64,000 nucleotides of DNA, taken from NCBI GenBank assembly GCA_030267565.1, contig BRXU01000004.1, forward strand, positions 6,197,001 to 6,261,000. Direction: 5' to 3'. The translations under genes were made by a program, and so were the position numbers. This DNA is from Pleodorina starrii. Its lineage: Eukaryota > Chlorophyta > Chlorophyceae > Chlamydomonadales > Volvocaceae. The number at the start of each line of letters is the position of its first letter. Position 1 is the stretch's first letter. Shown here piece after piece: positions 57,001 through 64,000 of this stretch. The notes beneath the pieces are model-generated. The model was not told the DNA's origin. It made no database searches and saw nothing but the letters and a program-made list of their open reading frames with translations.

Positions 57001-58309
57001 AGGATGGCATCATGCTGACAGCAAAGGCAGCCTCGTTGTGCGGACCGAAAACCAAGGCTCACTCTTTGTTCACAGGTACCAAGAGGGAGCATGGCTAGAA
57101 AGGGTAGGGTAATTTGGTACGGTTCGTGACGAAGACAACACCTTGGGCGTGCAGGTCGTCCGCTTCGCCGCGCCGGCGGTACTGTGAAACTGCCGTGTGG
57201 ACCGACAGCCCCCCGGAACTGGGTTGTGCACGCGGTGCCGCATTACCGTCCGGACTGGTCTTCACCTAGGCATTCACAGGTTCTCGTGAGCGGTCCAGCC
57301 AGTTGGTTGACCACGTGCACCGAAAGTGATTCCGGTGTTAGCTGTAGTATGATGATTGTGTTCATAATCATAGCGTGGGATAGAGGTTCGTCATATCTGG
57401 ACCCCGTGCGAGACGAAACCTGTAATCCACACTTCCAAGCCGACCTGTTACCGCTGCGTACCGCTGGCCGCGGCACACTGACTGTCGTCCGTCTTCCTAT
57501 CAACCCACGCGTTCCACAACTCTACGGCGCGACCAAATTCCGGGACCGCCGCAGGCCCTTCTTGTTGGGAAATGAATGTCTTCGACTACGTGTGCCAATT
57601 CCGATTCCCGACCGGGGCAATTTTTTGATATATATGTAGTGCCAAAACCGCGAAAAAACGGAAATAGTAAGCGCGCGAAGCGCGCTTACCACAAAACCCT
57701 CTACTAACGGCATGTTGTTGCCACAAGGCAGGTGTCCAAACGGCGACAAGACAGAATGCTCACCGAATTCCATGTTCCACTGAAAATGCACCGACAAAGA
57801 GACACGCAGAGCCACACCCAATCATCCAAACGCATTAATTAAACAATAACATGTCTTGTAAGAGTCACTGTTATGCCTCGTGGCGTTTGTGCCGAAGCAC
57901 CTTCCTTGCCCGACGCACGGGGCACCACCGCGCGCGCCGCCGCGATTATCACGGCAGCTCCGAGTAGAAGAAAGTTTACACTGGACCGTAAGCCCGAGCG
58001 TGGGTTAAGGGAACAGACTGATGCCTCTTCGGCGGGTACTTTCAGCCCATTACCGCGGTGACCGCCTTTTTGACTAAGATGGGTTGCTTCTCCCACCCAC
58101 TCCGTGTCTGGGCTCCGTCTCACTCGGATCACATCTGGGTACCCGCACGCACTTTTCCCAGATATGCCAGACACATCATTGTTGAACATTCAACCGTGAT
58201 GAGTTCTACCAGTGCAGGGGACAGGGACATGGCTAAAGAGCCATGCGATCACCTGCTGTTCGTTCCCACACCAGGGCCCCCATCGGTCACCCAGCCCTCT
58301 GCGAAGGCC
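57001..58309. other. Gene-free region with one strong hairpin
   Basis: Contains the hairpin at 57667-57689 and otherwise unremarkable sequence; no gene was recognised. Confidence 0.4.
57667..57689. repeat. 10-bp perfect hairpin with GAA loop
   Basis: GTAAGCGCGC, GAA, then the exact reverse complement. It would fold very stably as RNA or single-stranded DNA. It may be the end of a small element; function unknown. Confidence 0.85.
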
Positions 58310-58366
58310 GGGATCGAACTGGTGACCTCTCGGTCACCAATTTAGTGCCCTAACTCTCAGGCACTC
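58310..58366 (-). repeat. tRNA-Leu/Ser-derived SINE head
   Basis: On - an A-box-like TGCCTGAGAGTTAGGGC (58363-58347) is followed by GGTGACCGAGAGGTCACC and the B-box AGTTCGATCCC (58320-58310). The D-arm resembles tRNA-Leu or tRNA-Ser. The acceptor stem cannot pair, so this is not a working tRNA but the promoter head of a SINE. Confidence 0.6.
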
Positions 58367-58369
58367 CTA

Positions 58370-59303
58370 GGGGATGCAGCTCCGAGTACGTAGCTCTTGG
58401 CCTGGAACCCCGCAGGCCGTGCACACGGCGGTGTCGTGCACCGTTGGTGTCGGTACGTTTCCGGGACAAATGCCCGGTGAGGGCGCGGAGAGACGCTAGG
58501 AAGGACCCTCGAGCGTATCTGGACGTATCTCCATCTTATGGGAGATATTACGGTCGTACTGCTCGTCCAAACGAGCTCCTACCTAGGCGCGAGCGCTTCC
58601 TGCTGGAAGCGCTTCGCTTGGTCATTACGATGCCGAAGGATATATGATATTGTAACACACAATCAGATCCCCAGCAGCGACTCTCGCTGTGGCGTTAGCC
58701 CAAGCCGCCACAATGGTGTCTCACATGCACTAGCGCGGCGCCGGCCGGGCCTGATCAACCTGGCTGGCTGCCTTATCGCTTGTGCATTATAGTAGTTAGC
58801 TCAGCAGCACTGTCGCTCGCGCGCGCGTAGGCGCCGAGCTCGGACCTCACGCTAGGAAGAAGGAGCGCGGCCTCGCCCCAGCGGTCAGGCCTCGGGGCCA
58901 GTACTGGATGCAGTGAGCCCGGCTGCAGTCCAGCTGCTGTCGCGCACGCCCCGCGCGAGCCCACACCAAGCGAAGCTTTTATTGGTGTGTATTCCGGAAA
59001 AGGCGCACTCGAGTGTGGGGATTGTCTGATCCGCCAGTATATGTAGTCGTAGACAGCTGCTGCTACCGAGCTCTGGAGCGTCTGGGCGTAGAGAGTGCCG
59101 TAGACCCGCCATATCGCGTTGACGGCGTCGTTATTTGAATTCACTGCTGGCCCCACCCCCCCCGCCGGAAACCGCGAGATGGTTTTTCGGGGGAGAACAC
59201 CGCTCCGGACGAGATATCACCACGGTGAGTTCCAAGGGGCTTTCGCGATGAGTATGACGACGGGCTGCTACAGCCGGCAGACTTCACGCCGGAGGGGAAG
59301 CGC
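58370..59303. other. 5' flank of the gypsy pol frame
   Basis: A retroviral-type gag, protease or primer-binding site would be expected here but none was found. 59223-59247 duplicates 25 bases of the integrase coding region (63386-63410), marking a rearrangement just upstream of the preserved pol frame. A TGA in the pol frame lies within that stretch (59227-59229), and the frame is open from there on. Confidence 0.5.
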
Positions 59304-62300
59304 ATGCTCCCACCCGAGGCGAAATACGAGGTCACGCCAGGCAAGTGGCTGCTGTGCCAGCGCAGCGAGATGACTCCGGAGCTGAAGCGGCGGTTCCTGG
59401 ACCTGGTGGGTCGCAACGACGACATCTTCGCGCGCAGCATGCGCGATCTGGGCGAGTACCACGGCGACGTAGGGCCTGCCCGCATCGAGCTGGCGCATCA
59501 GCGGCCGATCTATCAGCGCCCGCGCTCCCACAGCGCGGAGGAGTACGCCGCCATGGACGCAGCCTGCCAGGAGCTGCTGGAAGCCGGGATCATCGAGGAG
59601 AGCCGCTCAAGCTCCTTCGCCATGAACTCCACCCTGCCGCCCAAGCGTGCGGCGGACGGCACCTGGACGCAGCGGCGGTTTTGCCAGGACGCGCGCGAGC
59701 TCAACGCCGCCACGCTGCCTGACCTGCACCTATCGCCGCTGCCAGAGCAGCTTTTCCAGCAAGTGGGCGATGCTACGTGGCTGACCAAGATGGACTGCCG
59801 GGCCGCCTTCCTACAGATCCCGCTGGCGCCCGAGCACCGGGAGCGCACTAGCTTCTGGTGGCGCCGGCGGCTGATGCAGTACAAGCGCCTGGTGTACGGC
59901 CTGCGGAATGCCACCGCCCACTTCCAGCGCGTCATGGACCACGCCATCCGCAAGCACGGCCTGCAGGAGTTCGTCGTCTGCTATGTGGACGACTTGCTTA
60001 TCTACAGCCAAACGGCGGAGCAGCACCTTGAGCACCTGGCTCGGGTGTTCGCCATGCTGCGGGAGATTGGCATCCGGCTCCATCCGGAGAAGACGCTGGT
60101 GGGCGGGGACGCGGTCGAGTTCCTGGGCTTCATGGTGTCGGCGCAGGGCCTGTCGCCGACGCGCGCCAAGGTGGAGGCGCTGCTGGCGCTGGAGCCGCCG
60201 AACTCGTCGGCGGCTGTACGGCGGCTGCTGGGCATGTTCTCGTATTACCGGGGGCTTGTTCCGCACTTCGCTGACATCACCGCGCCACTCAACCCGTTGA
60301 CGAGCACCAAGTACGTGTGGCAGCCCAGCTCGTGGGGGCCGGAGCAACAGGCAGCGCTGGACGAACTCAAGCGGATCTACACCCAGATGGACGGGCCGGT
60401 GTTGCGGCGGGTCCAGCCGGACCGGCCGCTTATCCTGCATACGGACTTCTCGGGCGTGGGCATCAGCGGCATCCTCGGGCAGTTGGACGACAGTGGGCAG
60501 GAGTACCTGTGCGCGGCAGTCTCAAGATCGCTCAACGTGCACGAACGTAGGTACGACAGCTACAAGGGCGAGCTGCTGGCGGTGGTGTGGGCGTGCAAGA
60601 TGTTCTACCCTTACCTAGCGGCCCGCCACTTCACCGTCGTCACGGACCACGCGCCGCTGTTGTGGCTCATGTCGCAGCAAGACGGCCTGCCGGCGCAGTA
60701 TGCCCGGTGGGCCTTGCAACTGCAGGCGTTTGCTTTCGACGTGGCGCACCGGCCCGGCAAGCTGCACCAAAACGCCGACGCCCTCAGCCGCCACCCGCTC
60801 ACGTCTGCACACGACGGCACAGGCGCACGCGTCGACGAGGAGGGCGACCCGCTGCGCCCGCCACCCGTGCTAGTTCAGTACCCGGGCGCGAGCTGGCCGC
60901 TGTACGCATACTCGCGTGCGCCGGAAGGCGCGCAGGCGCCGGCAGCGGTCGTCACGCACTTGGCAGCCGTAGCCAGGTGCTCAGCGGCCCTAGCCCGGCG
61001 TTTCTCAGTGCAGCATGACCTGGAGGATCCGGCCACCAGCCTGGCCGCCGCCCCCGAGGCAGTCGGGCCGCTCGCTGGTCTGACACACCTCGCTGGCCCA
61101 GTGCCCGCTGCACGCGCCGCATATCTTTGCGTGCACGCGGTGTGTGCTGTGGTCAGTGTGGGGCTGCCGGTCATGGCGGCATCGGAGCTGGAGATCGACG
61201 ACGAGCTGGAGGCCTTGGCGGCGGGACAGCCCGCCGCCGGGGATACGGAGGCCTTGGCGGCGGGGCAACCTGCCGCTGGGGAGCTGGAGGCCTTGGCGGC
61301 GGGGCAACCTGCCGCCGGGGTGTCGGCGCCTGGCAGCCCCTCGGGGCCGCCGGTCGCCGGCGATACTACATTGCACATTGCCGTTGCGCTCGTTCGCGAC
61401 GAAGCCGCTGCACTACGGCGGCTGCGCGCGGTTTCGGCGCTTGCGCTGCGCCTCCGCGCTGGAACGGGGGAGATTCTCGGAGTCAACACAGCACTTGTTC
61501 AACACGTCCTCTTTCCGGCAGCAGTAGGGGGCACTGGGGTTACGATTCTGGAGCTGCCGGGCGGCCTCGCTTCTGGCCTGCTCGCGTGCCTGGGTTTGGG
61601 TTTTCAGATACAGTGCTACGTGCACCTCTCATGCGACGCCCGCGAGCGGCGCGCGGTGGCACAACTTGTGCCTGTTTGGGGGATGCATTACGATGGGCAG
61701 CTTTCAGCAGGGGCTTGGGATTCGGGGCTAGTACCGGAGTTTAGCACACCCACGGAGCTTCTTCACTGGGGAGCGTCAGCAGCAGCCGTTGAGGCAATGG
61801 GCTTGGGGGACATGTCTGTGTGTTTAGTAGTAGGCAGCTGGGGGGGATCCACGTCCTGGGACACGCAGCACGTAGTTCGTTTCTTGGGGGGATTGCAGCA
61901 CTATCGCAGAGAGCGGCGTCTACCGCCGCCGGCCTTCCTCCTTGAGGGCCCTCACATCAGCATCGACGCGGCGCCGGAGGCGGGTTGGCCCCTGGGCTTG
62001 CCATCGCCTCTCGACGCCGCCGTCACTGGCGCGGCAGTTCACCGCTTGAGCTGCCTTTACACTAACCTCGCCAACGCGGTGCACTTGCAGCACTGCCTCG
62101 CTCAGCTGCGGCCACCAGAGGGCCGCAGCCTGGCCGCGCTGCTGCCGCCTGGGCATAGCCCGGCGGCGGCTTGCACGGTCATGGCCCCGCCTTACGCGGC
62201 GCTCGACATTCCGGGCCGGCCATGGGTGGCGTTACCGCCGCCCTCGGTCTCGGACGCGCCGCTACGGGCGGGGCCCAACCGCACTCCCAGCCGGGTCACT

Positions 62301-64000
62301 GCGGCCGCCTACTCGGCGGCGGCTGGCTTTTGGCTGCGGACGTCGCGGCACACAAAGCTGGAGCTGGAGCTGGAGCTGCTGGAGACGTCATCCCCGCCGC
62401 CGGTCTTCCAGTTCGCTCTCTCCTTCTGCATGGCGCTGCACCGCGCGTTCGTCACGCCGCACGACATGCAGTATCCTGCGGCACGGCACCTTGTGGCCTC
62501 ACCGCAGGGGGGGGGAAGTGAGCTGGCGCCGCCGATTTCTTCTGGGGCCGCGGCAGCGGTCTCGGGGTCGGTGGCAGGACTGGCGGGAGGGGCAGCGCCG
62601 CCGCTACCGGCCTTAGCGGTTTCCGCTGTGGCGGTCCGCTGGTCGGCGGCGGCGGCCTGGGATGAGGAGCTGACGCCGCTGGCCTGCGCCTTGCTGACAC
62701 AGCGGGCGCCTGGGCTGGCGGTGGTCATGGCCACGGCTGGGCTTGCCTCGGCTGTGGATGCGCAGGAGAGCGCATTGGCGGAAGGGACCGACCCTGACGT
62801 GTGGCTTGACGCGTCAACGCTGGCGCACCTCCAGGGCGCGCCGGCGGGGGTCGGGACCGACGGGCGGCCGGAACGGCGCGTGCTCCGACGGGCCGCGCTG
62901 TACCGGTGGACGGGGGATCAATTGCTGAGGGCCTGCAGTGACGGCTCGACGCGGGTCTGCCCACCGCCCGACGCTCGGGAGGCCATCGTGCGGCAAGTGC
63001 ACGCGGTGGCCCACCTGGGCATACGGCGAACCTTGTCGCTGGTGCAGCTGGGTCACTGGTGGCACGGGATGCGAAAAACCGTCCAGCGGGTCGTGCGCAG
63101 CTGCAAGCTGTGCGACATGACCAACAGCGGCGGCGTCGCGCGCCCGATCCAGCTGCAGCCGTTGGCCATACGGGGCATGTTCTACCGCTGGGGCGTGGAC
63201 CTGGCGGGACCTCTGCCCCCGACTGCGCCATTCGGCTATACTTACGTCATGGTGTGCATTGAACATTTCACCAAGCATGCGGAGTTTGTGGCCCTGCGGA
63301 GCAAGCAGCCTGACGAGACGTCCCGCGGCCTGCTGGAGCTGGTGGCCCGGTTCTCGGCCCCAGCCGAAGTGGTGACCGACCGCGGCGGTGAGTTCCAAGG
63401 GGCTTTCGCGGCGCTGCTGCGGCAATGCTTCGTCGACCATCGGCTGACCTCGGCGGGTCATCCCCAAGCAGACGGGGCCGCCGAGCGGCTGGTTCAGGTC
63501 GTCAAGGCGGCGCTGCGCAAGCACTGCAAGGACACGGGAAGGACGGACGATTGGGATCTGCAACTGCCTTGGCTGGCACTCGCCTACCGCTGCTCGCCTC
63601 AGGCGTCGACCCGGTACTCGCCATACGAACTCATGTTCGGCGTGCCGCCGGTCGTACCGCCTGCTGTGCGGGAGCGCATGGCGGAGCCGCTGGGGCTGGA
63701 CGGCCCGGTGGGAGCTTACGCGGCGGCGCTCCAAGAGCGCGCCGCACTTCTGCAGCGGCATGCTCCCATCGCTGCGGCAAATCTGCTCATCGCCCAGCAC
63801 CGAGACACGCGCCGGTACGCGCACGTGCGCTCAGGCAAGTACCGGCCGCAGGCTGTGGAGTTCGCCCCAGGCGACTACGTGTATGTGCGCCGGTCAGCGG
63901 TGCACAACACTCTGCAGATGCCGGTGTACGACGAGGTGCTGCGCGTAGAGCGGGTCGGAGCCATGGGGGTAGCAGTGTTGTTAGGGCGTGATGGGGGGCG
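59304..64000 (+). CDS. pol: Ty3/gypsy pol with DNMT3-like domain between RNase H and integrase (3' partial)
   Basis: The frame stays open to the window end (over 1560 codons). RT: MDCRAAFLQIPLAP, LVYGLRNATAHFQ and catalytic YVDDLL at residue 227. RNase H: LHTDFSGVGI near 380, ELLAVVW, TDHAPLLWL and HRPGKLHQNADALSR near 482-497. Three EALAAGQPAAG repeats follow, then at about 690-975 a domain patterned like the catalytic domain of DNMT3 cytosine methyltransferases (ILELPGGLASGLL near 748; HWG; LVVGSWGGS near 843, where active enzymes have Pro-Cys; FLLEGPH; AAVHRLSCLYTNLAN). Integrase: HHCC zinc finger (His1233, His1237, Cys1267, Cys1270) and D1299, D1359, E1394 (GVDLAG, TDRGGEF, GAAERLV). Gag and protease are not seen upstream. 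ATG 59304 is the first good start after a TGA at 59227-59229. The element copies through RNA and integrates as DNA. Confidence 0.9.
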   Translation, partial: MLPPEAKYEVTPGKWLLCQRSEMTPELKRRFLDLVGRNDDIFARSMRDLGEYHGDVGPARIELAHQRPIYQRPRSHSAEEYAAMDAACQELLEAGIIEESRSSSFAMNSTLPPKRAADGTWTQRRFCQDARELNAATLPDLHLSPLPEQLFQQVGDATWLTKMDCRAAFLQIPLAPEHRERTSFWWRRRLMQYKRLVYGLRNATAHFQRVMDHAIRKHGLQEFVVCYVDDLLIYSQTAEQHLEHLARVFAMLREIGIRLHPEKTLVGGDAVEFLGFMVSAQGLSPTRAKVEALLALEPPNSSAAVRRLLGMFSYYRGLVPHFADITAPLNPLTSTKYVWQPSSWGPEQQAALDELKRIYTQMDGPVLRRVQPDRPLILHTDFSGVGISGILGQLDDSGQEYLCAAVSRSLNVHERRYDSYKGELLAVVWACKMFYPYLAARHFTVVTDHAPLLWLMSQQDGLPAQYARWALQLQAFAFDVAHRPGKLHQNADALSRHPLTSAHDGTGARVDEEGDPLRPPPVLVQYPGASWPLYAYSRAPEGAQAPAAVVTHLAAVARCSAALARRFSVQHDLEDPATSLAAAPEAVGPLAGLTHLAGPVPAARAAYLCVHAVCAVVSVGLPVMAASELEIDDELEALAAGQPAAGDTEALAAGQPAAGELEALAAGQPAAGVSAPGSPSGPPVAGDTTLHIAVALVRDEAAALRRLRAVSALALRLRAGTGEILGVNTALVQHVLFPAAVGGTGVTILELPGGLASGLLACLGLGFQIQCYVHLSCDARERRAVAQLVPVWGMHYDGQLSAGAWDSGLVPEFSTPTELLHWGASAAAVEAMGLGDMSVCLVVGSWGGSTSWDTQHVVRFLGGLQHYRRERRLPPPAFLLEGPHISIDAAPEAGWPLGLPSPLDAAVTGAAVHRLSCLYTNLANAVHLQHCLAQLRPPEGRSLAALLPPGHSPAAACTVMAPPYAALDIPGRPWVALPPPSVSDAPLRAGPNRTPSRVTAAAYSAAAGFWLRTSRHTKLELELELLETSSPPPVFQFALSFCMALHRAFVTPHDMQYPAARHLVASPQGGGSELAPPISSGAAAAVSGSVAGLAGGAAPPLPALAVSAVAVRWSAAAAWDEELTPLACALLTQRAPGLAVVMATAGLASAVDAQESALAEGTDPDVWLDASTLAHLQGAPAGVGTDGRPERRVLRRAALYRWTGDQLLRACSDGSTRVCPPPDAREAIVRQVHAVAHLGIRRTLSLVQLGHWWHGMRKTVQRVVRSCKLCDMTNSGGVARPIQLQPLAIRGMFYRWGVDLAGPLPPTAPFGYTYVMVCIEHFTKHAEFVALRSKQPDETSRGLLELVARFSAPAEVVTDRGGEFQGAFAALLRQCFVDHRLTSAGHPQADGAAERLVQVVKAALRKHCKDTGRTDDWDLQLPWLALAYRCSPQASTRYSPYELMFGVPPVVPPAVRERMAEPLGLDGPVGAYAAALQERAALLQRHAPIAAANLLIAQHRDTRRYAHVRSGKYRPQAVEFAPGDYVYVRRSAVHNTLQMPVYDEVLRVERVGAMGVAVLLGRDGG
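61224..61322 (+). repeat. Triplicated EALAAGQPAAG coding repeat in gypsy pol
   Basis: Three nearly identical units of about 42-45 nt code a flexible linker that joins the RNase H side to the methyltransferase-like domain. Confidence 0.9.
61366..62230 (+). other. DNMT3-like methyltransferase domain (probably inactive) within pol
   Basis: Order and spacing follow the DNMT3 catalytic core. A Rossmann entry ILELPGGLASGLL stands in place of motif I, followed by LGFQIQCYVHLSCDARE (SAM-binding second strand). ELLHWG precedes LVVGSWGGS, where motif IV normally reads G-S-P-C. FLLEGPHIS stands in place of the ENV motif; it keeps the Glu, but Asn-Val is replaced. AAVHRLSCLYTNL stands for the AAHRARYFWGNL-type motif VIII. 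Loss of the catalytic Cys predicts no methyl transfer; SAM binding or a structural role remains possible. Confidence 0.55.

Noticed and set aside
57184..57639. 151-codon + frame
   Set aside because: Open by length only; no motif, repeat relation or splice context supports it.
58310..58366. Functional tRNA gene on -
   Set aside because: A- and B-box are present, but the acceptor stem does not pair and the anticodon arm is not canonical.

Overview
The window looks like nuclear DNA of a volvocine or chlamydomonad green alga. The reasons are GC-rich coding exons with GT-AG introns, poly-Ala/Gly/Gln tracts, long GT/CA microsatellites, a pherophorin-type matrix gene, telomere-like CCCTAAAA units and a Dualen-type non-LTR retrotransposon (a type first described from Chlamydomonas). 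No rRNA, organellar or bacterial features were seen. Much of the sequence is mobile-element debris.

Layout. (1) 1-14731: two head-to-tail paralogous host genes on +, each coding several Tudor/Agenet-like modules separated by low-complexity linkers and ending in an AP2/ERF-like DNA-binding domain split by an intron. The upstream copy (gene A, visible exons 246-3381) enters from outside the window. The downstream copy (gene B, 7030-14731, about 1983 aa) appears complete. A 224-bp block carrying the second AP2 exon is identical in both. (2) 14732-18998: no gene; microsatellites, a dispersed repeat and a telomere-like tract. (3) 18999-38132: a nested stack of non-LTR retrotransposons on -. LINE-B copy 1 is split by a LINE-A insertion flanked by a 9-bp target duplication; LINE-A is itself split by a 1.0-kb element with terminal inverted repeats; LINE-B copy 2 is split by a Dualen-like element whose reading frame is fused to the host LINE's endonuclease, giving a 3362-codon ORF. 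(4) 39169-42722: an inverted copy of the dispersed repeat, then the C-terminal part of an L1-type ORF2 with a nonsense codon and a PCNA-interacting-peptide-like motif. (5) 42723-45257: a three-exon gene on - for a secreted protein with an N-terminal chitin-binding (peritrophin-A/CBM14) module, a Ser-Pro rod and a C-terminal pherophorin domain. (6) 45258-59300: repeats including inverted-repeat DNA elements, a second LINE-A tail, minisatellites, tRNA-derived SINE heads and a decayed L1 C-terminus. (7) 59304-64000: the pol frame of a Ty3/gypsy element (RT, RNase H, integrase) running off the window. Between RNase H and integrase it carries an extra domain resembling a DNMT3-type cytosine-C5 methyltransferase with its catalytic Pro-Cys lost.

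The host genes point to a chromatin or transcription factor pair and an extracellular-matrix protein. The strongest candidates for undescribed biology are the methyltransferase-like domain inside the gypsy polyprotein, the Tudor-array/AP2 architecture, and the chitin-binding pherophorin. All protein calls rest on reading motifs by eye; no database search was possible.
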